A DNA stretch of 28,075 nucleotides from JAFGJQ01 sp052034525 (GTDB taxonomy: Bacteria; Planctomycetota; Phycisphaerae; UBA1845), in the NCBI GenBank assembly GCA_052034525.1, contig JBPOIK010000158.1, positions 1-28,075 on the forward strand, in the 5' to 3' direction. Position 1 is the stretch's first letter, and each line of letters starts with the position of its first letter. Shown piece by piece: positions 15,656-23,841 of the stretch. Both the position numbers and the translations under genes were made by a program. The notes beneath the pieces are model-generated. The model saw nothing but the letters and a program-made list of their open reading frames with translations, had not been told where the DNA came from and searched no databases.

Positions 15656-17437
15656 CTACCGCGGCACGGCGGCGGAGTACTGATGCGCGGACCCCGTCCG
15701 CAGGGGACCACCGCGGGCGGTGGCCCACAGCACGCAGTTCGCGGCAGAACCGGGGACGGTGAAGATGTCCAGGCCGTGGTCAAAGGTCTGAACCAGGATT
15801 TCGAGCTGACCGTCGCCCGTCAGGTCGGCGATGGTGGGGGCGGCCGGCGCGCCGTTACCGTTTCCATTGTGGCCCGGCGAAGGCAGGAACACGTCATGAA
15901 GGCACGTGCCGTCCGCAGAAAGAATCACAAGGCGACCGGAATCGGTCGTGGCGGGATCGCCCCAGGTGGAAAAAAGCAGTTCCGGCCGGCCATCCTGATT
16001 GAGGTCGGCCACCGTCACTTCGGATGCGTACAGGATCGACTTGCCCCGGGTGTAGTCATACCGCCAAAGGCGGTTCCCATCGGCATCGAAGAGGTATACG
16101 TAGCCGTCGTTCAGGGAAACGGCGATCTCGGGTCGGTCGTCGTCCCGGATATTCGCGACCGTCGGGCTCGGTATGCCGGAAGGCGGATACCAGCCGTTCA
16201 CGTGGATCGGCGCATCGCCGCGGGGCAGCGTTTCCCAGCCGGCCTTGCGCCGGCCGGACCGGCTGCCGTCTCCGTAGGCGCCTTCGAGCACCATCACCCC
16301 GTACGCCTGGGTGACGTACGGAACGTGCTTCTCGATGTTGGGCACGCCGAGCACTTCGTTCCTCCCGTCCAGGTCCAGATCCACGACACAAGGCGGCGAG
16401 GCCGTCCATTGCAGCCACTCGGCCCAGTCCGGGTGCGGCCACTGCCCCGTGTGTTCGTGGTAGTGATGCGCCTCGACATCGGGATCCGCCCAGCGGATGA
16501 ACTGGCCCCATGTCAGCCGCTCGCCGAAGTGTTCCGACGCGCGGTTCGTGAACCACGGAGCCGCGTTGATCGCCACGCCGTCGTGGTCGAACGCCTGGAT
16601 GTGGTGGTTGTCGTACGTGACAATGATCTCCAGCTCCGGGTCGTCGTCGATGTTGCCGATCCCCACGTTCAATCCGTAGCATCCGTACCCGTTGTGCCCC
16701 TGCCCGTTGCGGTCCGCGTCGTTGCCGGGGCCGGACAGCGCATTGTATCGCGGCCAGGCTGGCCGGTGCCCACCGGCGGGCTGGTAGGCGGACCCATCCG
16801 GATTGAAAACGAACACCTGAGCACCGCCCTTGGCGCTGGGTTGCGTTTGTGTGGTGGTGGCGATCACTTCGATAGAGCCGTCGTGGTTGAGGTCGGCGGC
16901 GGCCAGGCCGCGTACCTCCGGCGATTCCCCCGCGGTGCTGGTGTCCGCCGGCCAGCCGCGTTTGACCACGAGGCCGGAGGAGGTCCATTCCCAGGCGTAC
17001 ACGCGACTCCCTTTGCCGGCGACCACTTCGATGATTCCGTCGCCGTCCAGGTCCGCGACGACGTGTGGCGCATACACCCGGCCGTCTCCATCGTCGGAGA
17101 CGTCCAGAAGATTGCCGTGGCGATCGAACACATATATGGAGTAATAGGCGGCGATCAGCTCCTGGTTGCCGTCCGCATCCAGGTCACAAACCAGCGGCGA
17201 CGCGAACCAGCCCGTCTGGCCGGCGAGCGCCATCAGATGGACCGGCGCCTGCACCTCGCCGGCCCAGGTTCCCGGCTCGCACACCGGATCGAGAATCGTG
17301 ACGGAATGGGTGTTATCGTTCGTGTTGTCGGCGGCGTCGTTTCCGTCGACGGGTCTTCCCGGCTGCGGCTCCATGGCACAACCGGCCAGCGCGCCGAGCG
17401 TGATCGCCAACGCGCGAATCCCGAATCGCTTGCACAT
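15656..17437 (-). CDS. FG-GAP/VCBS-repeat lipoprotein
   Basis: A 593-residue exported protein starting at ATG 17437, which has GGAGG eight bases upstream. The signal peptide ends in LGALAGCAM, a good lipobox with Cys about residue 20. A short Asn/Asp linker follows, then repeats of the integrin-like FG-GAP/VCBS type across the chain, each with a calcium-loop DxDxDGxxE: CDLDADGNQELIAAY, ADLDGDGIIEVVAGKGS, ADLNHDGSIEVIATTT, GNIDDDPELEIIVTYD, VDLDLDGRNEVLGVP, ADLNQDGRPELLFST and ADLTGDGQLEILVQT. These fold as a beta-propeller. A His-rich insert (DVEAHHYHEHTGQWPHPD) lies in the middle. It is probably cell-surface or periplasmic; the ligand is unknown. The 338-base spacer upstream shows only weak promoter-like sites. 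The gene ends in TAG. Confidence 0.88.
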   Translation of the reverse strand: MCKRFGIRALAITLGALAGCAMEPQPGRPVDGNDAADNTNDNTHSVTILDPVCEPGTWAGEVQAPVHLMALAGQTGWFASPLVCDLDADGNQELIAAYYSIYVFDRHGNLLDVSDDGDGRVYAPHVVADLDGDGIIEVVAGKGSRVYAWEWTSSGLVVKRGWPADTSTAGESPEVRGLAAADLNHDGSIEVIATTTQTQPSAKGGAQVFVFNPDGSAYQPAGGHRPAWPRYNALSGPGNDADRNGQGHNGYGCYGLNVGIGNIDDDPELEIIVTYDNHHIQAFDHDGVAINAAPWFTNRASEHFGERLTWGQFIRWADPDVEAHHYHEHTGQWPHPDWAEWLQWTASPPCVVDLDLDGRNEVLGVPNIEKHVPYVTQAYGVMVLEGAYGDGSRSGRRKAGWETLPRGDAPIHVNGWYPPSGIPSPTVANIRDDDRPEIAVSLNDGYVYLFDADGNRLWRYDYTRGKSILYASEVTVADLNQDGRPELLFSTWGDPATTDSGRLVILSADGTCLHDVFLPSPGHNGNGNGAPAAPTIADLTGDGQLEILVQTFDHGLDIFTVPGSAANCVLWATARGGPLRTGSAHQYSAAVPR

Positions 17438-17754
17438 TCTGGCATCCTCCAACCACGCGAACCCGCAACCCGCACCTGTATTTTCGGATGGATTCGGGTG
17501 ATGCCTTATCTATGCTGGTTTGCCGCTGGTCGTTCACCGGCAGGGCCGCCAGGCGAATCGGAAAGGCGCCGCGCCGGAAGCACATTCTCCGACCCGTTCC
17601 CAAAAAACACCCCGGTCGGCGGCCGTTTGAAGAGGCAACGGACGGTCGCGCCTCTGTGTGTGGCTGACAGAGTCTGCAGAATGTCCCACCGGCGCCTTCG
17701 GCCAGGCCCGGAGCGATCATGCCCGATCCTTCCGGCGGCGCCCAAACGGCCCGT

Positions 17755-17770
17755 GGGGCCCGAGGGCCCC
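17755..17770 (-). terminator. Terminator-like hairpin after the DUF4139 gene
   Basis: GGGGCC (17755-17760) and GGCCCC (17765-17770) enclose a CGAG loop, five bases beyond the TAG of the DUF4139 gene. The stem is strong but no T-run follows, so intrinsic termination is uncertain. The rest of the gap to 17438 contains one T-run (17603-17608 region read on the minus strand) and no gene I can support. Confidence 0.4.
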
Positions 17771-17775
17771 GCTGC

Positions 17776-19833
17776 CTACTCGATGTTCAGATTGAGCAGG
17801 TACTGGTCGAGAGCTTCCTTCTGCTGCTGCTCCTGCTGGGTGTACTGCGCGATCAGGCGATTCGCCTCGTCCAGCTCGTTTTCCTGTTCCGTCAGCTTCT
17901 TAAGGTAGCGCTCGTGCAGCTCCGTGCCCTCACGAACCGTCTTGAGGTTCTCGCGAACGCGGCCCTGGTCTTGCGTGATTTCCGCCACGCGCTGTATCTG
18001 CTGATTCTTGCGGGCCAGGGTGGTTCCCATTTCGTTGCGCATCTGGGCGACTTTTTCCAATGCCTCCCGAACCTTCGGGCTGACCACTTTCGCCCGGATG
18101 AAGAACTCAATCGCATCCAGGCCGCTGCTGCTCAGCCCGATGTACTGGTCGCCCTGCCGCTCCTCGCGAACGATCAGACTTGTCGTGCTGTTCGGCTTGG
18201 CGTCCACCTTGAAGCGGTACACCTGCGGCGTTCGCTCGAACGGGTCCTTCGGCGTCACGAGCGTCCAGTCCGCCCGGAACGGATGCTCCACCAGTACGAC
18301 CCGGGCCGCTTCGCCCTTGTTCTTGACATTGAACGTGTATTCCTCGACGTATTTCCGGGTGGCGATCAGTGTGCCCTTGGCAATGCGGACGGACGTCAAC
18401 ACCTCCGGTTCCGCCCTGATGATCGGCTCCACTTCCCGCTTGAGGTCCAGCGAATACGAGATCAACCGCTTCTCCCCCGGCGTCACGTCCGGCAACTGGG
18501 CGTCGCCCGCGTAGATTCCTTCCTCGAACACGGTGATCGGCCCCTGCATCAGGTTCAGGCCGGTCGTATTCTCCAGCCGCAGGCCGTTCAGAGGGTGTTT
18601 TGCATGCACGCTCTGCGAGTAGATCGAGTACTTCTCGGCCGCGATGGTCTGGTTCACGATTGGCATCATGGCAGACTTTTGGCGCGGCAGCGTCACCGGC
18701 GTCTGGATCGCGTAGGTGAACATCTCGCCGGCCTCCGCCGCCGCAGCGACCGATTCCACCGCGGATTCCATCGTGGCGTAGCCGAGCTTGGCTGGCGCAG
18801 GTGGCGCGGCGTCCTCGCGACCACCGCCGAAACCGCCGCCTCGACCCGCCGGCGCAAGCATTCGCTTCGCCTTCGCGGCACTGGACACCTCGTTACACTC
18901 CATAGCGATTTCGGAGGATTTGAGCCCATCCGCATCCATCGCGCCTTCGTAGTGCCGGGGACGCAGCGACGCATAGATTTCCGGCTGCACCACCGGTCGC
19001 GGAATGTACAACGGCTGGTAGAGGTCCTGAACGAAGGAGATCGGCCGACCGGACACGAGCGTCAGATCCACGCCTACCCAATCCTCGTCGGTGGTGTTGT
19101 CCACCGTGGCCCAGCCCTGCAGGAACGGCTTCTCGCCGTCCAGCACCAGCCGGTAGCTCGTCTTCCAGATCGGGGCTTCCAGAATGTACGACACGCGGAC
19201 TTCCCGCTTGCCTTCGCCGGCAAACTCCAGGGTCACCGGTTTCTTGTCCGCGTCGTGCGAACCAGCCAGCACCCCCAGGGCCTTGAACAACTCCCCGTTG
19301 AGCTTCGGGTCGGCCAGGCGGATGCCGGAGAGTTCCGTCAGTCGAAACGCGCGAATCCCCTCCGCGCACACCACGTTCAGCACGTCGTACGGGATTTCCT
19401 TATGCTCCACGATCACGGTCTGCTGTTCGACGCTCAGAATGCTTCCTTCGATGGGCTTGGAATCGCCGCGGACGGTAACCTCCACCGGCGTACCCCGCAG
19501 ATCGCCGAGAAACTCTCCCAGCGTACGGTCCTCGGTGAGGTCGATCCCGAAGGAGCGCAGGGTTTTCTCGATCGGGTCTTTCGGGGCGTACACCACCGGA
19601 CGGATCTTCCCGCCTCCCATGTCCTGGAGTACCATTGACTTGAGAATGTCGTTAATCTGGGCGGTTTTGAACGGCAGTTCCAGCGTTGCCGTTCCATCCA
19701 CGTGGCCCGCCCGTTCGTAGAAGGCGACGCCGCTGGAAAAGATCGTGACACGCTTCAGTGGCACCTCTTGCGCTTGAATACGTCCGGCGCTCATCAGAAC
19801 CACAGACACTATCAGGCAGATTGTCCGTCGCAT
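17776..19833 (-). CDS. DUF4139 domain protein, exported
   Basis: A 685-residue protein starting at ATG 19833 with GAGGAGG upstream. The signal peptide is MRRTICLIVSVVLMSAG, then RIQAQ. The mature N-terminus VTIFSSGVAFYERAG corresponds to the opening of DUF4139/MuiA-like proteins. The DUF4139 core covers roughly residues 190-640, with YILEAPIWKTSYRLVLDGEK, ATVDNTTDEDWVGVDLTLVS, GRPISFVQDLYQPLYIPRP and TFNVKNKGEAARVVLVEHP. A Gly-rich patch (GRGGGFGGGRED) interrupts the middle. The last 100 residues are a Glu/Gln-rich coiled coil (REGTELHERYLKKLTEQENE). The family is extracytoplasmic and its function is unknown. The gene ends in TAG with a hairpin just beyond, and is divergent from the tRNA-binding protein gene. 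Confidence 0.88.
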   Translation of the reverse strand: MRRTICLIVSVVLMSAGRIQAQEVPLKRVTIFSSGVAFYERAGHVDGTATLELPFKTAQINDILKSMVLQDMGGGKIRPVVYAPKDPIEKTLRSFGIDLTEDRTLGEFLGDLRGTPVEVTVRGDSKPIEGSILSVEQQTVIVEHKEIPYDVLNVVCAEGIRAFRLTELSGIRLADPKLNGELFKALGVLAGSHDADKKPVTLEFAGEGKREVRVSYILEAPIWKTSYRLVLDGEKPFLQGWATVDNTTDEDWVGVDLTLVSGRPISFVQDLYQPLYIPRPVVQPEIYASLRPRHYEGAMDADGLKSSEIAMECNEVSSAAKAKRMLAPAGRGGGFGGGREDAAPPAPAKLGYATMESAVESVAAAAEAGEMFTYAIQTPVTLPRQKSAMMPIVNQTIAAEKYSIYSQSVHAKHPLNGLRLENTTGLNLMQGPITVFEEGIYAGDAQLPDVTPGEKRLISYSLDLKREVEPIIRAEPEVLTSVRIAKGTLIATRKYVEEYTFNVKNKGEAARVVLVEHPFRADWTLVTPKDPFERTPQVYRFKVDAKPNSTTSLIVREERQGDQYIGLSSSGLDAIEFFIRAKVVSPKVREALEKVAQMRNEMGTTLARKNQQIQRVAEITQDQGRVRENLKTVREGTELHERYLKKLTEQENELDEANRLIAQYTQQEQQQKEALDQYLLNLNIE

Positions 19834-20011
19834 GGGATTGGCCTCCTCGACCGGTTTGAACCAGAGCCTCGATTCTGAGGCCCGGTTGATTGCGTGCTTT
19901 CCCTTACAGAATCCACCACCTCTTTGACACATCAGCATCGATTTGGTTTCCGATGTCAATGGGACCGGCCGTACGGGGGTCCGGGCACGGGCGCGTTGCT
20001 CTTTTGCCCCG

Positions 20012-20040
20012 TTGCAACCGCGGTTTGCCTCGATTAGACT
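20012..20040 (+). promoter_or_regulatory. Sigma70-like promoter for the tRNA-binding protein gene
   Basis: TTGCAA (20012-20017), a 17-base spacer and TAGACT (20035-20040) match the sigma70 consensus at most positions. The start of transcription would be about 28 bases before the ATG at 20076. Confidence 0.5.
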
Positions 20041-20075
20041 GGCTTTTCTCTCGAAACACAGGGAGAACGCGGAAC

Positions 20076-20420
20076 ATGTCTGGTCAACCCGAAGTGATTA
20101 CGTTTGACGAGTTCCTCAAGATCAAGCTGCGCGTAGCCCGCATTCTGGAAGCCCGCGAGCATCCGGATGCGAACAAACTGCTGATTCTCAAGGTGGACAT
20201 GGGCACCGAGGAGCGGCAGATCGTGGCGGGGATCAAGAAGCATTATCGCCCGGAGGAACTGGTCGGCAAAAACATCGTCGTAGTAGCCAACCTGGCGCCC
20301 CGGAAGATGCGCGGCTACGAGAGCCAAGGCATGTTGCTGGCCGCATGCACGCCCGGTGACACGGAAATCGTCGTACTGACGACCGACCGGGACATCCCTC
20401 CCGGCAGCGGCGTAGCCTGA
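20076..20420 (+). CDS. Free-standing tRNA-binding domain (MetRS beta-like)
   Basis: A 114-residue OB-fold protein equivalent to the C-terminal dimerisation and tRNA-binding domain of methionyl-tRNA synthetase. Visible signatures are ITFDEFLKIKLRVARILEAR, HPDANKLLILKVDMG, RQIVAGI, and VANLAPRKMRGYESQGMLLA, the last being the conserved KLRGxxSxGM loop. ATG 20076 has GGGAG about ten bases upstream, and a promoter lies just before it. The catalytic synthetase is not adjacent. It may serve a MetRS that lacks this domain or act as a separate tRNA chaperone. It converges with lpxB, with nine bases between stops. Confidence 0.88.
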   Translation: MSGQPEVITFDEFLKIKLRVARILEAREHPDANKLLILKVDMGTEERQIVAGIKKHYRPEELVGKNIVVVANLAPRKMRGYESQGMLLAACTPGDTEIVVLTTDRDIPPGSGVA

Positions 20421-20429
20421 TTCGCCCCG

Positions 20430-21617
20430 TCAGTTGGTGGGTTCGGACGATCTGGGATTCTGGTCGATCAGGTCCAGCAGCAGCCGGGCCGCGTTGGCCG
20501 ATGCGTCGGGCTTGAGCAGCGGTCCCACCATGTCGGCCAGGTCCACTTCCATCCGCGTGGACAGCTCGGGTGTTGCCAGGATGCGAAGGGCCTGCTCCGC
20601 GATCGGAGCGGCGGACGTGTAGTATGGCATGAACTCGGGCACGATTTCCCGCCCCGCCAGGATATTCACCAGCGACAGATGCCGGGTCCGGATGAGCCAT
20701 CGCCCCACCAGGTGGTAGCCCCACCGCGATCCTTTGTACATGATAATCATGGGTTTATGATAGAACGCCACCTCCAGTGTAGCCGTTCCTGAGGCGGCCA
20801 GAACCAGGTCGGCGGCCGAGAGAATCTCCCCATTTTCTCCTTCGTGCAGCTCGACAGGCAGGCCCGCCCGGGCCAGAAGGGGCTCGATGACCCGCCGAGC
20901 GGTGGGGTTGGCGGCGGAGACGCAGAAGGCAGCGTTGGGATATCGCCGAGCAATGGAGGCCGCTACGAGGATCTGGCCGGGCAGGACTTCCTCGACGACG
21001 TGCTGACGCGATCCCGGCAGCAGGGTGATCACGGGGGAACCCCGGCCGCGGATCTGGCCGACCCGCTCCTGATCCACCTGGCGGTCCAGCAGAACTTCAA
21101 AGAGGGGGTGACCGACGAAAGTGGCGTCGATCCCCCGCTGGCGGAAGTATTCCTGTTCAAACGGCAGAATGACGCCCATGCGGTCAACGCGTCGTCGGAT
21201 GCGCGGAATGCGGTACGCTCCCCAGGCCCACACCTGAGGGGCAATGTAGTAGAAGACGGGGACTCCCAGCTTCTTCGCCCGCTTGGCCAGGGGCAGGTGG
21301 AGGGCCGGCGAGTCAATCAGAATGGCCGCCTGGAATGGGTATCTGGCCAGGTGAGCCCGTGCGGTGGCCCACATGCGCCGGGCGGCCCCAATGGCGCCGA
21401 ACGCGGCTGTCAGCATGGCGGACCGATGGCACATATCATAAAGGGTCCAACAGCCCTCTCCCCTCATGGCGGGTCCGGCCACGCCGGCGAATCGCACTTC
21501 GGGCTGGATGCGGCGGACCGCCCGAATGAGCGACGCCCCGTGGAGGTCCGCGCTGGGCTCGGCCGCGCTGATGAATACGAGCGACTCGGGTGAGTGAATT
21601 GGGGCAGGCCGTGTCAT
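20430..21617 (-). CDS. lpxB: Lipid-A-disaccharide synthase
   Basis: A 395-residue GT19 glycosyltransferase. LpxB joins UDP-2,3-diacylglucosamine to lipid X at the inner membrane, giving the lipid A disaccharide. Recognisable stretches are FISAAEPSADLHGASLI, AGVAGPAMRGEGC, AAILIDSPALHLPLAKRAKK, FYYIAPQVWAWGAYR, ILPFEQEYFRQRGIDATFVGHP, ITLLPGSRQHVVEEVLPG and LAASGTATLEVAFYHKPMI. ATG 21617 has GGAG six bases upstream, while a GTG at 21638 is less likely. No other lpx gene is adjacent, but a FabZ-like gene is present at 8890. Its presence implies an outer membrane with lipid A or a related lipid, consistent with planctomycetes. Confidence 0.95.
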   Translation of the reverse strand: MTRPAPIHSPESLVFISAAEPSADLHGASLIRAVRRIQPEVRFAGVAGPAMRGEGCWTLYDMCHRSAMLTAAFGAIGAARRMWATARAHLARYPFQAAILIDSPALHLPLAKRAKKLGVPVFYYIAPQVWAWGAYRIPRIRRRVDRMGVILPFEQEYFRQRGIDATFVGHPLFEVLLDRQVDQERVGQIRGRGSPVITLLPGSRQHVVEEVLPGQILVAASIARRYPNAAFCVSAANPTARRVIEPLLARAGLPVELHEGENGEILSAADLVLAASGTATLEVAFYHKPMIIMYKGSRWGYHLVGRWLIRTRHLSLVNILAGREIVPEFMPYYTSAAPIAEQALRILATPELSTRMEVDLADMVGPLLKPDASANAARLLLDLIDQNPRSSEPTN

Positions 21618-21740
21618 CCGGAACTCCGCCTGGAACACGTAATTGACGGTAGCGCAGGGACTTTAGCGTACGCGGCCGGGCAATTCAACGCGGTCGCCCC
21701 TCGGCACGCCGGCGTGTGGGGAAGGGGGCGGCCCCTTGAT

Positions 21741-21769
21741 TTGACTGCCGATTCTGATACCAATATGGG
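21741..21769 (+). promoter_or_regulatory. Possible promoter of the rpsB-tsf-pyrH cluster
   Basis: TTGACT (21741-21746) is followed by 17 bases and TATGGG (21764-21769). The -35 is good and the -10 weak. The transcript would carry a leader of about 70 bases with two small hairpins: TTCCGG/CCGGAA at 21783-21797, and a CCGT/ACGG stem near 21807-21819. A leader of this kind could serve S2 autoregulation, which is known in other bacteria. Confidence 0.42.
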
Positions 21770-21848
21770 GTTCACAGGTTCCTTCCGGGATCCGGAACGT
21801 GTCCCTCCGTGTGGTACGGGAATGAGGCTTTTCTAGAGGAGGTGTTGT

Positions 21849-22727
21849 TTGGCGTCGGAGTTGGTACGGGAACTGATTGACTCTGGAATCCATTTCGGCC
21901 ATCGCGTGAGCCGTTGGAATCCGAAGATGGCGCCGTACATTTTCGGGAAGCGGAATATGATCCATGTGATCGACATCCGCGAGACGGTCAAAGGCCTGAT
22001 CCGGGCGAAGAAGTTTATCGCGCGTACCGTGGCCGAAAATGGAGACGTGCTGTTTGTGGGAACGAAGCGGCAGGCTCGCCACGCGGTGGAGTCGTTCGCG
22101 CGGCAGGCGGGTATGCCGTTCGTGGCGGAGCGATGGCTGGGCGGAACGCTGACGAATTTCGAGACGATCCGGTCGCGTCTGGCCCGCCTGGAGCTTCTGG
22201 AACGGGAAGAGGCGGACGGCACGCTTCTTCAGTACAGCAAAAAGCGGATCGCCCGGGACAACCGGGAACGTCACAAAATCAAGCGTAACCTCGACGGCAT
22301 CCGGACCATGACGCGCCTGCCCAAAGCCCTTGTGGTCATTGACGTGCATCGGGAGCACATCGCGGTCAGGGAAGCCAAGAAGCTGGGAATTCCGACGATC
22401 TGTCTGATCGACACGGATTCGGATCCGGATTTCGCGGACATCCCGATTCCCGGAAATGACGATTCCATGCGGTCGATCGAAGTCGTGCTGAGGCACATGG
22501 CCGCGGCTGTCGAAAGCGGCAAGCGCGGGCGAGCCGAAGAAGCCCCCTCGGAAGAGGGATCGGAGGTCTCGCGACGCCGGCGCGTACGACGGGTCGTAAC
22601 GGCGCGGGCGGACGCGGACGCGGAGCCGACCGGCGTGGGCGCCGAGGCGGCGTCGGCCGACTGGCCGGAACAGCCCGCAGCACCGACCCGTTCGACGGAG
22701 CCCGGCGAGGCGGCACCGCCCGCCTAG
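21849..22727 (+). CDS. rpsB: 30S ribosomal protein S2
   Basis: A 292-residue S2, with the usual body of about 225 residues: LVRELIDSGIHFGHRVSRWNP, KMAPYIFGKRNMIHVIDI, VLFVGTKRQA, RWLGGTLTNFETI, LPKALVVIDVHREHIAVREA, and IPTICLIDTDSDPDFADIPIPGNDD. S2 binds the 30S subunit near the anti-Shine-Dalgarno region with S1. The start is TTG 21849, set by a full AGAGGAGGTG site four bases upstream; no ATG fits. A tail of about 65 residues beyond the core has an Arg cluster (SRRRRVRRVV) followed by an Ala/Glu/Pro-rich end. Such low-complexity tails occur on planctomycete S2 proteins, but its role is unknown. It ends in TAG and leads the cluster with tsf and pyrH. Confidence 0.96.
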   Translation: MASELVRELIDSGIHFGHRVSRWNPKMAPYIFGKRNMIHVIDIRETVKGLIRAKKFIARTVAENGDVLFVGTKRQARHAVESFARQAGMPFVAERWLGGTLTNFETIRSRLARLELLEREEADGTLLQYSKKRIARDNRERHKIKRNLDGIRTMTRLPKALVVIDVHREHIAVREAKKLGIPTICLIDTDSDPDFADIPIPGNDDSMRSIEVVLRHMAAAVESGKRGRAEEAPSEEGSEVSRRRRVRRVVTARADADAEPTGVGAEAASADWPEQPAAPTRSTEPGEAAPPA

Positions 22728-22758
22728 ATTTCTCGGGAGTCGGTGACAGACTGCGACG

Positions 22759-22876
22759 CCGCCCGTCCGGCGGGCGGACTCATCCGAGACTGGTAATCAG
22801 GTGACCAATGTCCGACCGGGCTGAAAACCGGTCGACAGATCTGCAACGAGCCGGGCGGCCCAGCGGTGCGGCCGCC
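22759..22876. other. Three tandem hairpins between rpsB and tsf
   Basis: The 172-base spacer holds three inverted repeats. CCGCCCG/CGGGCGG is at 22759-22777, with a five-base loop. GACCGG/CCGGTC is at 22814-22833. GGCGGCC/GGCCGCC is at 22854-22876. The last ends 23 bases before the tsf ATG and just ahead of its GGAGG. None has a T-run. They could reduce read-through, protect processed RNA ends, or control tsf translation. Confidence 0.45.
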
Positions 22877-22899
22877 TGACAGCCTGGAGGATTGAGCGA

Positions 22900-23748
22900 A
22901 TGACAACGATTTCCGCGGCACAGGTTCGCGCCCTGCGGGACCGGACGGACCTTCCCATGATGGAATGCAAACAGGCCCTCACCGAATGCAACGGCGATGA
23001 GGCTGCCGCCATTGAATGGCTCCGCAAGAAGCACAAGGGCAAGATGGAGGAACGGGCGGATCGGCAGACGGGCGAAGGCCGCATTCACATACACATCGGC
23101 GACGACAAAAAGACGGGCGCCATCATCGACCTGCGCTGCGAAACGGCTCCGGTGGCCAAAAACTCGGAGTTCGTCGCGCTGGCGGATGCGATCGCCCGCA
23201 CGGTCGCCGCGCAGGCCGACAAAGCCCCGGACCCGCAGACCATCCTGAAGTCCTCCGCGGCCACCGCCGCCGGTCGCACCGTCGAAGACCTGCTCACCGA
23301 GGTGTACGGCAAGATCCGGGAGAACATGAAACTGACGGCCTGCCGAAAGGTGGCCGGAGGCTATCTCTGCGGCTACGTGCATCATGACGGCAAGAAGGGC
23401 GTGCTGATTGCGCTGGATGCCGCGCCGTCCAACGAGGCGGTGGCGGTGGATTTGTGCCACCATGTGACCTTCGCGCAGCCGCTGGCGATCACCCGCGATC
23501 AGATTCCGGCCGATCGGCTGGAAGCCGTGCGTCGCACGGCCCGCGACGTGGCGGAGTCGGAGGGCAAACCGGCCCAGATCATCGACAAGATCGTCCAGGG
23601 CAAAGTGAACGCGTTCTGCGCGGAAAACGCCCTGATGGATCAGGAGCACGTCAAGCCCGACTACGAGAAAAAGAAAGTGGGTGACGTGCTGAAGGGCGCG
23701 GGAGTGAAGGCCGTGCAGGACATGGCCTACCTGAGCATCGGCGGATGA
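22900..23748 (+). CDS. tsf: Elongation factor Ts
   Basis: A 282-residue nucleotide exchange factor for EF-Tu. The N-terminal UBA-like domain holds the signature VRALRDRTDLPMMECKQALT and EAAAIEWLRKK. The core includes GRIHIHIGDD, APVAKNSEFVALADAIA (the EF-Tu-contacting TDFVA equivalent) and YLCGYVHHDGKKGVLIALD. The C-terminal subdomain has IIDKIVQGKVNAF and the usual helical end. Length is normal for the two-subdomain form. ATG 22900 has GGAGG eight bases upstream. It is the second gene of the rpsB cluster. Confidence 0.96.
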   Translation: MTTISAAQVRALRDRTDLPMMECKQALTECNGDEAAAIEWLRKKHKGKMEERADRQTGEGRIHIHIGDDKKTGAIIDLRCETAPVAKNSEFVALADAIARTVAAQADKAPDPQTILKSSAATAAGRTVEDLLTEVYGKIRENMKLTACRKVAGGYLCGYVHHDGKKGVLIALDAAPSNEAVAVDLCHHVTFAQPLAITRDQIPADRLEAVRRTARDVAESEGKPAQIIDKIVQGKVNAFCAENALMDQEHVKPDYEKKKVGDVLKGAGVKAVQDMAYLSIGG

Positions 23749-23750
23749 GA

Positions 23751-23770
23751 GCGCCGGCGGTTCCCGGCGC
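23751..23770. other. Hairpin between tsf and pyrH
   Basis: GCGCCGG (23751-23757) and CCGGCGC (23764-23770) form a seven-pair stem with a six-base loop, starting two bases after the tsf stop. No T-run follows. It is the fourth stable stem in this cluster's spacers. Confidence 0.4.
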
Positions 23771-23841
23771 CGCAAGACCCTTGTCTCATTCCGCCTGGAG
23801 CGGGCCATGCGCCGCGGCGGCGGGAGGGGGGCAGCGCGATC

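Noticed and set aside
15683..17908. Long plus-strand open frame opposite the FG-GAP lipoprotein gene
   Set aside because: Composition is Arg/Val/Gly-biased with no motif, whereas the opposite strand encodes calcium-loop repeats and a signal peptide.
19924..19959. TTGACA/TGTCAA inverted repeat in the gap between the DUF4139 gene and the tRNA-binding protein gene
   Set aside because: Neither copy has an acceptable -10 box at 16-18 bases, and a 24-base spacing makes an operator uncertain.
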